From positions 62,001 through 126,000 of the forward strand of contig NZ_SRXN01000005.1 of NCBI RefSeq assembly GCF_004827385.1: a DNA stretch of 64,000 nucleotides, written 5' to 3'. Each line of letters begins with the position of its first letter. Position 1 is the first letter of the stretch. A model generated the notes under the pieces. That model had not been told where the DNA came from. It saw only the letters and a list, made by a program, of their open reading frames with translations, and did no database searches. Below, in pieces: positions 44,473-53,787 of the stretch. Made by a program: the position numbers and the translations under genes. Source of the DNA: Ensifer sp. MPMI2T. GTDB taxonomy: Bacteria > Pseudomonadota > Alphaproteobacteria > Rhizobiales > Rhizobiaceae.

Positions 44473-44483
44473 TGCGTTTCGGC

Positions 44484-44507
44484 GGCCGCGCACTAAGGGG
44501 CGCGGCC
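44484..44507. terminator. Hairpin between convergent transporter and cupin gene
   Basis: An 8-bp perfect stem GGCCGCGC/GCGCGGCC with an ACTAAGGG loop, followed by GGTTTG. It lies between the ends of the MFS gene and the cupin gene. Confidence 0.6.
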
Positions 44508-44528
44508 GGTTTGTACATTGCGACGCTC

Positions 44529-44978
44529 TCAGTTCACATCCAGCGGCGGCCCGGTGAACCGCAGATTGTGCCGGCCTGCGGCGTCCACGATTGCCGGCAT
44601 ATCGTCGGGAATGGAGAACTGGCCCGCCGCCATTTCCGCGAAGAACTCCTCGAAGCCGCCGGGCGTCAGGACCACGAGATGGCGGCAGGGAATTTCCCCG
44701 ACGACCTGGAAGGTGTGCTCCGATCCACGGGGGATAAACACCGTCTCTCCCGGTCCTCGTGTGAACTCTTCGCCTTCCAGCCAAAATTTGCATCGGCCCG
44801 TGAGGATCACGAAGATCTCGTCTTCGGCCTCGTGGATGTGTCGCGGAGGTCCGCTTCCGATTGGAGAAAGGCTGTCAACGATCGACATTTTGCCGTCGGT
44901 CGCCTGGGTAGACAGAATTGTTTTATATTTGATGCCATTCCAATCGATGGCATCGGCGTAAAAGATCTCGTTGTGCAT
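44529..44978 (-). CDS. Single-domain cupin protein
   Basis: A 149-residue cupin with the metal-binding motif 1 PPRHIHEAEDEIFVILTGRCKFWLEGEEF and motif 2 GETVFIPRGSEHTFQVVG. The ATG at 44978 has GGAGC six bases upstream and gives the expected N-terminus, so longer upstream starts are rejected. Single cupins range from dioxygenases to isomerases and small-molecule sensors; the function is open. It is divergent from a LysR regulator with a palindrome between them, so it is probably the regulator's target. Confidence 0.88.
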   Translation of the reverse strand: MHNEIFYADAIDWNGIKYKTILSTQATDGKMSIVDSLSPIGSGPPRHIHEAEDEIFVILTGRCKFWLEGEEFTRGPGETVFIPRGSEHTFQVVGEIPCRHLVVLTPGGFEEFFAEMAAGQFSIPDDMPAIVDAAGRHNLRFTGPPLDVN

Positions 44979-45026
44979 GCTTAGCTCCGTCAAACGTTCT
45001 GATTGACTTGAGCTTATGCGGGGGGC

Positions 45027-45047
45027 ACTATCGGTCCAACCGATTGT
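45027..45047. promoter_or_regulatory. LysR-type T-N11-A palindrome between cupin and lysR
   Basis: ATCGGT-CCA-ACCGAT is a perfect inverted repeat extended on both sides (AC...GT), and contains T-N11-A at 45031-45043. It lies about 50 bp upstream of the cupin start, close to the usual recognition site of LysR-type activators, and 17 bp upstream of the preferred lysR GTG. Confidence 0.65.
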
Positions 45048-45063
45048 ACAGATACAAGCTATC

Positions 45064-46023
45064 GTGAAAATCAATTTCGCAACGTTCGACCTCAACCTGA
45101 TGCGCGTGCTTGACGCTATTTTGCGCGAGGGTTCGACTGTCCAGGCGGGCAAGCGGCTGAACATGTCCCAATCGGCAGTGTCGGGTGCGCTGGCCAGGCT
45201 GCGGCACGCACTGAAAGACGAACTGTTCGTCCGCCATGGCAACCGCCTGGTTGCGACCGACTATACAAGGTCCATCGAATTGCCGCTTAGGGAGGAACTG
45301 GACCGGCTTGCAGTCCTTTTTGCGCCACCGAGCATGTTTGATCCCACAACGGCGGAGGGAATCTTTCGGATCACGGCAAGTGACTTCTTCGCGGAGATGC
45401 TGATGCCGGCGCTCGCGGATCTGCTGCGCAAGCAGGCGCCCGAGATCAGGGCGCAACTCGTCGATCTCGTTCCGAACAGCTATATCGACAGCCTCGAGAA
45501 ATATCGTGCCGATTTGGCCTTGATCCCGAACCAACCCTTTCCAGACTGGGCCAGCAGCCAACCACTCTTTTATTCGACCTTCGTCGTGATCACGCGGCGC
45601 AGCCATCCCCAACTGACAGCGGCGGGGTTAAGACCAGGCGAAACCGTTCCGATGGAGCTGTTCTGCGAGATTGGACACGTGCTTTTCTCGCCTGAGGGAA
45701 ATTTCTCAGCCATGGGCGACGCCGCCCTGGCCAGGGTGGGCCGCCGCCGAAAGGTCATGATGACCTTGCCGGTGTTCTCGGGTGTTTGCCGCGCAGTTGC
45801 GGAAAGCGACCTGATCGCGTTAGTGCCGCGTCAGCTTGCCGAGCGGGTCGCTCCGCAGATCGGCTTGGAGATCTACTACCCGCCGATGCCGATTGATCCA
45901 CCCTTGATCATCGCGGTCTGGCACCGACGTTCGACGTCCAGCCCGCTCCACAGATGGATGAGGGAGAGGATCATCGGGTTGATGCGGCCCCTCAACGAAG
46001 GCGAGCGGACTGCCGTCGCCTAA
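45064..46023 (+). CDS. LysR-family transcription regulator
   Basis: A 319-residue regulator with N-terminal helix-turn-helix (MRVLDAILREGSTVQAGKRLNMSQSAVSGALARLRHALKDELFVRHGNRLVATDYT) and a substrate-binding C-terminal domain. NodD-like members have similar sequence. I prefer the GTG at 45064, giving the standard length and leaving the LysR palindrome in the promoter. An ATG at 45016 would put the palindrome inside the coding sequence. It probably controls the divergent cupin gene. Confidence 0.88.
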   Translation: MKINFATFDLNLMRVLDAILREGSTVQAGKRLNMSQSAVSGALARLRHALKDELFVRHGNRLVATDYTRSIELPLREELDRLAVLFAPPSMFDPTTAEGIFRITASDFFAEMLMPALADLLRKQAPEIRAQLVDLVPNSYIDSLEKYRADLALIPNQPFPDWASSQPLFYSTFVVITRRSHPQLTAAGLRPGETVPMELFCEIGHVLFSPEGNFSAMGDAALARVGRRRKVMMTLPVFSGVCRAVAESDLIALVPRQLAERVAPQIGLEIYYPPMPIDPPLIIAVWHRRSTSSPLHRWMRERIIGLMRPLNEGERTAVA

Positions 46024-46064
46024 AGCGCGTCGCGTTCAATCGGACTCATGCGACGCGCTTTAGG
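46019..46064. repeat. Palindrome overlapping the lysR stop codon
   Basis: CCTAAAGCGCGTCGC and GCGACGCGCTTTAGG are perfect 15-base arms around a 16-base loop. The TAA stop of lysR lies in the first arm. It belongs to the CTAAAG-ended repeat type seen at 24029 and 40284. Confidence 0.75.
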
Positions 46065-46080
46065 TCCTTATTTTTATATA

Positions 46081-46119
46081 TGTCGTTGTCCCAAAACCGC
46101 TGCACACTTTTGGGCGACA
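46081..46119. repeat. TGTCG...CGACA palindromic repeat
   Basis: Outer arms TGTCG/CGACA and inner CCCAAAA/TTTTGGG around CCGCTGCACAC. This intergenic repeat type is common in Sinorhizobium and relatives, and shares the CATGTCG/CGACATG ends of the 40235 copy. Confidence 0.7.
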
Positions 46120-46135
46120 TGCATTAGATGTTTTG

Positions 46136-46960
46136 TCAGACGGTGAAAACCTCTCGCCGCAACGCGTCCCAGCTCTCCTTGTCGGCTGCCAGAAGCAGGC
46201 CGCCGTTCGTATGGGCGGGCAGATACCGCGAGCCATCGAAGCGCGCTGCATAGGCGCCCGCCTCTTCGGCGATCAACGTGCCGGCCAGGTGGTCCCACGG
46301 CATCAGCTTCTGGTACATCAGGAAGTGCAGATGACCACCGGCAAAGATGCGATACTCGTGCGCCGCGCAGCGATAGCTGGTCGCGATCCTGACCTTGGCC
46401 AAATTGCCCATGACGATCCGGCGGTCGTCTTCCTTGTAGAAGGCCGTCGAAGCTCCGCCGACCATGGCCTCGAGCGGCACGCCGGCGGTCACCGCCAATT
46501 TCTCCTGCGATCCGTCGGGCCTGCAGAGCCAGGTGCCTGCCCCTCTCTCCGCAATGACCCAGTCGTTGCCGAGCGGATCATAAATGATGCCGGCAACAGT
46601 CTCGCCTTTGGCGACCACGCTTGCCATCACGCCAAAGAGCGGCAGGCCGGCCGCGAAATTGAAGGTTCCGTCGATTGGGTCGACGACGATGGCGAGATCG
46701 GCATCGGCAAGCTTGTCGAGAAGCGCCGGCTCGGCGGCGACGGACTCCTCGCCGATGAAGACAGCACCCGGCGCGATCGTGTCGATCCTGGCCTTGATCA
46801 GCCTTTCCGCCGCTTCATCTCCTTCGGTGACGAGATCGATCGCCTCCGACTTCATGCGCACGTCGCCTGAACCAAGATTGCGGAAGCGCGGGAGGATTTC
46901 CTTGACAGCCGCTTCCTGCAAAAGGTTGGCAAGCGCGGCGATGTCGACGGAATGACTCAT
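46136..46960 (-). CDS. Inositol-monophosphatase-family phosphatase
   Basis: A 274-residue Mg-dependent phosphatase with the family motifs: GEE (VFIGEESVA), [14 protein letters not shown], and the second signature [17 protein letters not shown]. Substrates of this family include inositol phosphates, histidinol phosphate and PAP, and they cannot be told apart by eye. It overlaps ttcA by 4 bp on the same strand, so the two are co-translated. Confidence 0.9.
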   Translation of the reverse strand: MSHSVDIAALANLLQEAAVKEILPRFRNLGSGDVRMKSEAIDLVTEGDEAAERLIKARIDTIAPGAVFIGEESVAAEPALLDKLADADLAIVVDPIDGTFNFAAGLPLFGVMASVVAKGETVAGIIYDPLGNDWVIAERGAGTWLCRPDGSQEKLAVTAGVPLEAMVGGASTAFYKEDDRRIVMGNLAKVRIATSYRCAAHEYRIFAGGHLHFLMYQKLMPWDHLAGTLIAEEAGAYAARFDGSRYLPAHTNGGLLLAADKESWDALRREVFTV

Positions 46961-47847
46961 TCTTTGGGCTCCAGAGAAAGGGATTGGAAATCGAAAAGCT
47001 TCGGGTCGAGCAGGTGCGAGGTGTTCACGTGGCCAAGCGCCCGCAACATCGTGTCCTTGCGGCCAGGCATGCGTCGCTCGATGTCCGCAAGCATCGCCTT
47101 CATCGCATTGCGCTCAAGACCATCCTGCGAACCGCAGAGGTCGCAGGGGATGATCGGAAATTCCATGGCCGCGGCAAACTTCGCGATGTCGTCTTCCGCT
47201 GCATAGGCGAGCGGTCTCAACACCATGAGATCGCCCTCGTCGTTGAGAAGCTTGGCCGGCATCGATGCGAGACGCCCGCCATGGAAGAGGTTCATGAAGA
47301 AGGTTTCGAGAATGTCCTCTCGATGATGACCGAGGACCAGGGCGTCACACCCCTCCTCTCGCGCGATGCGATAGAGATTGCCGCGTCTCAGCCGCGAACA
47401 GAGCGAGCAGTAGGTCGCGCCGGTCGGCACCTTTTCCTTCACGACGGAATAGGTGTCGCGGTACTCGACGCGGTGCTTGACGCCGATCGAAGTCAGGTAT
47501 TCCGGCAGGATATGCTTCGGGAAATTCGGCTGGCCCTGATCGAGGTTGCAGGCGATGAGTTCGACCGGCAGCAGCCCGCGCCATTTGAGGTCCATCAACA
47601 GTGCGAGGAGGCTGTAGCTGTCCTTGCCGCCGGAGACACCGACCAGCCAGCGCTTCGCGCCCTTCAGCATGCCAAAATCGTCGAGCGCCTGACGCGTCTG
47701 CCGCAGCAGGCGCTTGCGAAGCTTGTTGAAGGAGACGGACGATGGCATCCGCGCAAAAAGCGGATGGGCGCTGGCGTCGAAGCCGGCGTCTTCCTCACCG
47801 ACGATGATGTTCATCCCATCGTGCTCTGACGATCGTGCGAGTTCCAT
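46957..47847 (-). CDS. ttcA: tRNA 2-thiocytidine synthetase TtcA
   Basis: A 296-residue PP-loop ATPase that thiolates cytidine 32 in tRNA. The PP-loop is [17 protein letters not shown], and the CxxC in [12 protein letters not shown] (about residue 145) with a later CDLCGS provides the Fe-S ligands. TtcA needs cysteine desulfurase sulfur, linking it to Fe-S metabolism. Its stop overlaps the inositol phosphatase start. Confidence 0.93.
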   Translation of the reverse strand: MELARSSEHDGMNIIVGEEDAGFDASAHPLFARMPSSVSFNKLRKRLLRQTRQALDDFGMLKGAKRWLVGVSGGKDSYSLLALLMDLKWRGLLPVELIACNLDQGQPNFPKHILPEYLTSIGVKHRVEYRDTYSVVKEKVPTGATYCSLCSRLRRGNLYRIAREEGCDALVLGHHREDILETFFMNLFHGGRLASMPAKLLNDEGDLMVLRPLAYAAEDDIAKFAAAMEFPIIPCDLCGSQDGLERNAMKAMLADIERRMPGRKDTMLRALGHVNTSHLLDPKLFDFQSLSLEPKE

Positions 47848-47956
47848 GGCGACAGTCTCGGATTAGGCGGGCGGCAACTGCGAGCCCAGGTGCATTAACC
47901 AGCACTTGCCCTGTCCGGCGCCGGAGATCAAGGGGAAACGGTCTGGAACGGCATTA

Positions 47957-48904
47957 TCAAGGGCCGAAGACGGACCAGCCCGTGCGCGCGGCCAGCATTT
48001 CGAGCGCCAGTGAACCGAGCAGAGAATTGCCGTTCTCGTTGAGGCCCGGCGACCAGACGGCGACGGAAGCCTTGCCCGGGGCAACCGCCATAATCCCGCC
48101 GCCGACGCCGCTCTTGCCCGGCAGTCCGACGCGATAGGCGAAATCGCCGGAGCCGTCATAATGCCCGCAGGTCAGCATCAAGGCATTGATGCGGCGCGCA
48201 CGTTGACGCGAGACGACGGAATGCCCCGTCAACGGGTTGGCGCCGCCGGCTGCCAGGAACAGGCCGGCCTTGGAGAGCTGGACGCAGGTCATTGCCAGGG
48301 CGCAATGATGAAAATAGACGCCGAGGACATGTTCGGCCGGATGATCGAGCCGGCCAAAGGAACGCATGAAACTAGCGAGAGCGACATTGCGGAAACCAGT
48401 TGCCGTCTCCGAGCGCGCTACCTCGTGGTCGATCACGATCGTGTCGTCGTCGGCAAGATAGCGGACGAACTGCACGATCTCGCCGATCAACTCCTTCGGC
48501 GTGTGACCTGCCAAGATAAGGTCGCTGATGGTGATCGCGCCGGCATTGATGAAGGGATTGCGCGGCTTACCGCCTTCGTGCTCGAGCTGCACGATCGAGT
48601 TGAAGGCTGAGCCGGAAGGCTCGCGCCCGACCCGGTGCCAGATATTCTCGCCATGCTTGCCGAGCGCCAGGGTCAGGGTGAAAACTTTGGAAATGCTCTG
48701 GATCGAAAACGGCACCTCGGCATCGCCAACCCGATAGATCTGTCCGCCCGTCGTGACGATTGCCATGCCGAAACGGCGAGAGTCGACGCGCGCGAGCTGC
48801 GGGATGTAGTCGGCCACCTTGCCGTCGCCAAGCCGTGGCGTCAGTTCGCGGTAAATCTCATCGATGATCGCCTGCAGATCTTGCGGCGCTTGCTGCTCCG
48901 GCAT
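47957..48904 (-). CDS. glsA: Glutaminase
   Basis: A 315-residue serine-dependent beta-lactamase-fold glutaminase releasing ammonia from glutamine. The SxxK nucleophile is in [18 protein letters not shown], with [21 protein letters not shown] and [11 protein letters not shown] as family marks. ATG 48904 ([11 protein letters not shown]) is preferred to an upstream ATG at 48937 on family length. It follows rpsD on the same strand but a terminator lies between them. Confidence 0.94.
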   Translation of the reverse strand: MPEQQAPQDLQAIIDEIYRELTPRLGDGKVADYIPQLARVDSRRFGMAIVTTGGQIYRVGDAEVPFSIQSISKVFTLTLALGKHGENIWHRVGREPSGSAFNSIVQLEHEGGKPRNPFINAGAITISDLILAGHTPKELIGEIVQFVRYLADDDTIVIDHEVARSETATGFRNVALASFMRSFGRLDHPAEHVLGVYFHHCALAMTCVQLSKAGLFLAAGGANPLTGHSVVSRQRARRINALMLTCGHYDGSGDFAYRVGLPGKSGVGGGIMAVAPGKASVAVWSPGLNENGNSLLGSLALEMLAARTGWSVFGP

Positions 48905-48942
48905 GCGGCATCCCTCGACATGGATTGATCGACACATCGTAC

Positions 48943-48973
48943 AAAAAAACCGCCCGTCTCCGGGCGGTTTTTC
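48943..48973 (-). terminator. Rho-independent terminator of rpsD
   Basis: A 12-bp perfect stem AAAAACCGCCCG/CGGGCGGTTTTT with a TCTC loop, T-rich on either strand. It lies 28 bp after the rpsD stop on the minus strand. Confidence 0.9.
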
Positions 48974-49000
48974 GAAAGCTCACAAGGCCAGAGCCTCGGA

Positions 49001-49618
49001 TTAACGCGAATAGAATTCGACGACCAGGTGCGGTTCCATGACGACCGGGTACGGAACGTCGGAGAGAACCGGAACGCGGACGTAGGTCGCGACCATCTTG
49101 TTGTGGTCGGCTTCGATGTAGTCCGGAACGTCACGCTCAGCGAGCTGTACGGATTCGAGAACCGAAACGAGCTGCTTGGACTTATCCTTGACTTCGATAA
49201 CGTCGCCCGGCTTGCAACGGTAGGAACCGATGTTGACGCGGACGCCGTTGACCTTGACGTGGCCATGGTTGACGAACTGGCGTGCAGCGAAGACTGTCGG
49301 AACGAACTTGGCCCGGTAGACGATCGCGTCGAGGCGCGACTCGAGCAGACCGATCAGGTTTTCCGGGGTGTCGCCCTTGCGGCGCGAAGCTTCGGCGAAG
49401 ATCGCACGGAACTGCTTCTCACGGATGTCGCCGTAGTAGCCCTTCAGCTTCTGCTTGGCGCGCAGCTGCACGCCGAAGTCGGAAAGCTTGGACTTGCGGC
49501 GCTGACCGTGCTGGCCCGGGCCGTATTCACGACGGTTGACCGGGGACTTCGGACGGCCCCAGATGTTTTCGCCCATGCGGCGGTCAATTTTGTACTTGGA
49601 CGACTCGCGCTTGCTCAT
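49001..49618 (-). CDS. rpsD: Ribosomal protein S4
   Basis: The 205-residue S4 protein, a primary 16S rRNA binder that starts small-subunit assembly. It has the S4 RNA-binding domain [34 protein letters not shown] and the [13 protein letters not shown]-terminal region. ATG 49618 ([10 protein letters not shown]) is the family start; five extra residues upstream are rejected. It is a single-gene unit, as in many alphaproteobacteria. Confidence 0.97.
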   Translation of the reverse strand: MSKRESSKYKIDRRMGENIWGRPKSPVNRREYGPGQHGQRRKSKLSDFGVQLRAKQKLKGYYGDIREKQFRAIFAEASRRKGDTPENLIGLLESRLDAIVYRAKFVPTVFAARQFVNHGHVKVNGVRVNIGSYRCKPGDVIEVKDKSKQLVSVLESVQLAERDVPDYIEADHNKMVATYVRVPVLSDVPYPVVMEPHLVVEFYSR

Positions 49619-49862
49619 CGCATTTCCTTTCAATCAGTTACACCGGCTTGTTGCCAAGCCGGATCAAGGAAACACGCCCTCCTCTGAACCCATTTTGGGA
49701 GTTCTGACAGGCCTCTCACGATCACGCGGACGCAAGAAACCACGGGACATGTCAAATGAAACACCGGGCATCGCTGCCCGGCGTTGGGCGGGTCTTTACG
49801 CACCGATCGCTGATTTGTCAACGGAATACGACAGAAACATAGCGATTTTCGCCAGATAGCCG

Positions 49863-51383
49863 TCACTCGGCGGCCGCCCGTTCCCCGTTGCCGATATCCG
49901 GACCGTTTGCATCCCCCGGCGCGGTCTCGCTCCCGAGATCCGGGAAAGCCACGATACGCTTGCCGGAGAAATCCGCGTGGACCACGACCAGGCCATGCTC
50001 TTCGAAATAGCCGAGCAGCCGCCGGGCACGGCGAGCGGAATGGGTTCCGTAGGCGCGCGCGATCATCGCGTCCGAAGGACATGGCAGGCCGCGCACGGCC
50101 GCCTGCGCCATCATCAGGAACACCGCTTGCAAATCCTCGCTCACGCGGTCTGCAAGCCGGAGCGCCGATGCCCATGTCTCGGTCTGAGCCGTCTCGGCAT
50201 CGACGCCCGATCGGGCGACGGCCATCTTGCGGCGGAAGGCGCTCAAGGAGAGCGCCGGCCCGGGCACGCGGCGGATACGGCAACGAACGAGAAAATCCTG
50301 GAAGAGTTCGGCGTCCGGCCGGAACGCCGCGTCCGGATTGGCCAAAATCTCCGCGAACAGGCTGTCGAGCAGCGCATCGCGCTCCTCCGGCGACATCTCC
50401 GGCGGGGCGGGCTTGCTCTCCACCGGCGCCAAAGGCTCCGGGCGCGGCCGTGACAGTTCGGCGAGAATATCGGTCGCCGGGCGCGGCTGGGGCGTGGGTC
50501 GGCGCATGATAGGCCGCGTCAACTCTTCCGGATCCGGCGTGAAGATCAGGTCCTCAACATCCTGCGGCGCTTCCGGCAGCGGCATCAGCTTCGGGCTGGT
50601 GGAGCGAGCGGAGGTCTCGACGGATCCGATCGTCACTTTCAGCGGCCGGCGCGACAGCGCAGGCCCGAGCGCGACGAATGATCCGCGTTTCAGGTCCCGG
50701 AACATTTCCGCCGTGCGGCGGTCCATGCCGAGCAGATCGGCGGCGCGCAGCATGTCGATGTCGAGAAACGTCCGCCCCATGAGGAAATTGGAGGCCTCGG
50801 CCGCGACATTCTTTGCGAGCTTCGCCAAGCGCTGCGTGGCGATGACACCGGCAAGTCCCCTCTTGCGGCCTCGGCACATGAGATTGGTCATCGCGCCGAG
50901 CGATACCTTTCGAGCCTCTTCCGAGACATCGCCACCGACCGATGGCGCGAACATCTGCGCCTCGTCGACGACGACCAGAACGGGGTACCAGTATTCGCGA
51001 TCCGCATCGAACATCGCGTTCAGGAAGACGCCGGCGCTGCGCATCTGCTGTTCGATGTCGAGACCTTCCAGCGAAAGCACACAGGAGACGCGGTGCTGGC
51101 GGATGCGCGTCGCGATGCCGATCAACTCCGCGTCCGTGCGCTCGCCCTCGATCACCACGTGGCCGAACTTGTCGGCGAGCGTGACGAAATCGCCTTCGGG
51201 ATCGATGATGCACTGCTGTACCCAGGGCGCGGACTGTTCGAGCAGACGGCGCAAGAGATGCGACTTTCCGGAGCCGGAATTACCCTGTACCAGCAGGCGC
51301 GTCGCCAGAAGCTCCTCGATATCGAGCGAGGCCGAAGTCCCTTCGGACGTCGTTCCCATGTCGATGCCGACTTTCATTCCCAC
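49863..51383 (-). CDS. HerA-like ATP-binding protein (DUF87 family)
   Basis: A 506-residue P-loop ATPase of the HerA/FtsK group. Walker A is LLVQGNSGSGKSHLLRRLLE (about residues 30-45), Walker B is LVVVDEAQMF, with IATQRLAKLAKNVAAEASNFLMGR following. After about residue 260 come a Pro-rich linker and a C-terminal winged-helix-like segment (AMIARAYGTHSARRARRLLGYFEEHGLVVV). HerA pumps DNA with NurA nuclease in DNA repair or in defence islands, but no nuclease gene lies nearby. The function is unknown. Confidence 0.85.
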   Translation of the reverse strand: MGMKVGIDMGTTSEGTSASLDIEELLATRLLVQGNSGSGKSHLLRRLLEQSAPWVQQCIIDPEGDFVTLADKFGHVVIEGERTDAELIGIATRIRQHRVSCVLSLEGLDIEQQMRSAGVFLNAMFDADREYWYPVLVVVDEAQMFAPSVGGDVSEEARKVSLGAMTNLMCRGRKRGLAGVIATQRLAKLAKNVAAEASNFLMGRTFLDIDMLRAADLLGMDRRTAEMFRDLKRGSFVALGPALSRRPLKVTIGSVETSARSTSPKLMPLPEAPQDVEDLIFTPDPEELTRPIMRRPTPQPRPATDILAELSRPRPEPLAPVESKPAPPEMSPEERDALLDSLFAEILANPDAAFRPDAELFQDFLVRCRIRRVPGPALSLSAFRRKMAVARSGVDAETAQTETWASALRLADRVSEDLQAVFLMMAQAAVRGLPCPSDAMIARAYGTHSARRARRLLGYFEEHGLVVVHADFSGKRIVAFPDLGSETAPGDANGPDIGNGERAAAE

Positions 51384-51620
51384 CTCTTCATTACATATCG
51401 ATTCGCGTCATCACCGACCGCCGGAGCGGTGCACAGGTAGCATGGATCGCCTGTCGGCAAAGGCCGGTGATGGCGACAACCCACAGGGAATACTTTGTGC
51501 AAAGCTCTTGAGCGCCTCAGCCCACTTGCAATGAAAAGTTGAGAAAGACGCAGCAATCACTATTGTGTACAGCCATACCTCGCATCACGCGTGAGTTTCA
51601 ACTAGCTGCTATGGACTGCG

Positions 51621-51812
51621 ATGGGCCAGAACGAGATTAAGACCCAATTCGAAATGCATGAACTCGATGAGCGCATGCGGGAGGCGCACAAGGACGCTTA
51701 TCGAGTCCGATCGAAGAACGAAGTAGCGCGAATGAGGTCGCTCACCGTGGCACTCGCAAGCGTTTTGATTGTTTTTCTCGCTGCACTTTGGTTCTTGTTC
51801 GGGGATTCTTAA
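51621..51812 (+). CDS. Small protein with C-terminal membrane anchor
   Basis: A 63-residue protein: a charged helical N-terminus ([25 protein letters not shown]) followed by one transmembrane segment ([21 protein letters not shown]) near the end. Such tail-anchored micro-proteins are real in many bacteria but easily mis-called. Its stop overlaps the murI stop on the other strand around CTTAAG. No family recognised. Confidence 0.6.
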   Translation: MGQNEIKTQFEMHELDERMREAHKDAYRVRSKNEVARMRSLTVALASVLIVFLAALWFLFGDS

Positions 51813-52657
51813 GAAACAATCGGCTCGTTCGGCTTCGCTCGCTCCCGGAGAACCGCGTCTGATATGACCGTCAGACCAAAACCTTGCATCAGCCGTCTCG
51901 TGGCAAAGTCCGGCTTTCCTGAGGTGAAAAACGCGCGATCAATACCATTAAGCGGCGCAAACCCGTTCGGCAGAGGCACCAGCGAGCGAGCGCGCCGCGC
52001 AATCGCCTCGGCCGGATCGAGCCAATCGACCGGCCACGGCGCGAGGCGCCGAAAGACGTTCGCCATAAAGGGGTAATGCGTGCAGGCGAGCACCACGATA
52101 TCGGTCTTTTTCCCATCCCTTTCGACAAAACATGGCGCGATCTCGCCCAAGACTGCCTCGTCGTCGAGCTTTTCGCCGCGGATATAAGCCTCCGCCATGC
52201 GCGCCAGGTTTTCTGAGCCGACGAGCCGGACATAGCATTGCGAAGCGAAGGACTGGATGAGATCGCGTGTATAGGCGCGTTTGACCGTGCCGGGTGTTGC
52301 AAGAACAGAGACCAGCCTTGAACGCGTCCGCTCCGCCGCCGGCTTGATCGCCGGCACCGTGCCGACGAAGGTCATCTGCGGATGGGCGGCGCGAAGATCA
52401 GCGCCGACGAGCGTAAAGGCGGTGTTGCAGGCGATGATGCAGATTTCCGGGACGTACGCGGCGAGCAGTTCGCCAAAGAGCGTGATCACGCGCTCTTTCA
52501 ACGCCCCCTCCTCCCAACCGCCATAGGGAAAGCCGGCGTCGTCGGCAACATAGATGAAATGCCGCTCCGGCATCAGCACGCGCGCCTCGCGCAGCACGGT
52601 CAACCCACCGATCCCGCTGTCGAAGACGAGTATGGGTTTCAGTTCACTCGTTGTCAC
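51809..52657 (-). CDS. murI: Glutamate racemase
   Basis: A 282-residue enzyme converting L- to D-glutamate for peptidoglycan. It has [36 protein letters not shown] at the N-terminus and the catalytic cysteines in [11 protein letters not shown] and [10 protein letters not shown]. Its start overlaps the end of trmJ by 14 bp, so the two are likely co-translated. Confidence 0.94.
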   Translation of the reverse strand: MTTSELKPILVFDSGIGGLTVLREARVLMPERHFIYVADDAGFPYGGWEEGALKERVITLFGELLAAYVPEICIIACNTAFTLVGADLRAAHPQMTFVGTVPAIKPAAERTRSRLVSVLATPGTVKRAYTRDLIQSFASQCYVRLVGSENLARMAEAYIRGEKLDDEAVLGEIAPCFVERDGKKTDIVVLACTHYPFMANVFRRLAPWPVDWLDPAEAIARRARSLVPLPNGFAPLNGIDRAFFTSGKPDFATRRLMQGFGLTVISDAVLRERAKPNEPIVS

Positions 52658-53474
52658 CGCCGTCTTGCACTTTCCTGTTACGCCCCGCCGGCGCGCCGGA
52701 GCCGCGCGGATTTTCGCGCGTAAACCGGTCGAGCGAAGAGATGACGCCGCGCAGCACCTGGATTTCGGATTCGGTAAAGGCTGGTCTCGTCAGAACAGCG
52801 CGGAGATTTTCGACCAATTTCGGCTTTTTGTCGGCGGAGCGGAAGTAATTGCGTGCTTCCAAGGCGTCTTCCAGATGATCGAACAGGCCCTGCAGATGTT
52901 CCTTAGTTGCCGGGCGCTGTGGGATCGCCTGGAACGAAGTTTCGTCTTCCGATTCCATGCCGGTCTTCATCCACTCGTAGGACATGAGCAGCACGGCCTG
53001 TGCGAGGTTCAGCGAAGCGAAGGCCGGGTTGACCGGGAAGGTCACGATCTCGTCGGCCAACGCCACTTCCTCGTTGGTCAGGCCCGTGCGTTCGCGGCCG
53101 AAGATGATGCCGACAGCCTCCCCGCTCTTGAATCGCTGGCGCAGCGTGCGTGCCGCGATGATCGGCGAGCGCACGGGCTTGTAGCCGTCGCGGTCGCGCG
53201 CCGTGGTGGCGTAGACGAAGTTCAGGTCCGCGATTGCATCCGCAAGCGAGCCGTAGAGCTTGGCGCCATCGATGACATGGTCGGCTCGGCTTGCGGCGGA
53301 GCGCGCCTTTTCGCTCGGCCAGCCGTCTCGTGGATTGACGAGGCGCAGTTCCGACAGCCCGAAATTGGCCATGGCACGCGCCACCATGCCGATATTCTCG
53401 CCGAGTTGCGGATAAGCGAGAATGATCGCCGGACCTTCCGTCAAGAGTTCGCGCTCGCTGTTGGTACCTGCCAT
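52644..53474 (-). CDS. trmJ: tRNA/rRNA SPOUT methyltransferase TrmJ
   Basis: A 276-residue SpoU-type (SPOUT) 2'-O-methyltransferase. Motif 1 is [35 protein letters not shown], motif 2 [20 protein letters not shown], and motif 3 [19 protein letters not shown]. TrmJ methylates ribose 32 of tRNA; the C-terminal extension fits TrmJ rather than a minimal SpoU. ATG 53474 ([11 protein letters not shown]) is used because the preceding residues do not look like the family. Confidence 0.88.
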   Translation of the reverse strand: MAGTNSERELLTEGPAIILAYPQLGENIGMVARAMANFGLSELRLVNPRDGWPSEKARSAASRADHVIDGAKLYGSLADAIADLNFVYATTARDRDGYKPVRSPIIAARTLRQRFKSGEAVGIIFGRERTGLTNEEVALADEIVTFPVNPAFASLNLAQAVLLMSYEWMKTGMESEDETSFQAIPQRPATKEHLQGLFDHLEDALEARNYFRSADKKPKLVENLRAVLTRPAFTESEIQVLRGVISSLDRFTRENPRGSGAPAGRNRKVQDGGDNE

Positions 53475-53787
53475 GCCTAAGCCTTCGCCTTCTGTTAGGC
53501 GCTTCCCTCGCACAATTGTTCGCGAAATTAAAGTCTGGCGTCCATAAGGCTTGAAGACGACCACCCGTCCCTTGGCATATCTTCTTCCGCGATCTTTTCA
53601 AGCACTGATGCCCGGTCACCCAACGATCCGGTCAGGCACGCGGAAGGCCCGAGGCTGCGGTCTCTCCTCCATCCAAAGTTTCACCCAAGCATGCTTTGCC
53701 TTGCCGGTTCACAATGCTATAGGGCTCTGGATTTCTCCCACCGGGGGGCATCGCGTCCGATGCTCCGCAAAGCTACGAGGCATACCC
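53475..53787. other. 313-bp divergent region between trmJ and icd
   Basis: No reading frame or RNA structure stands out. A possible icd promoter lies at 53695-53722: TTTGCC, 16 bases, CTATAG, about 65 bases before the ATG. The rest is unremarkable. Confidence 0.4.
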
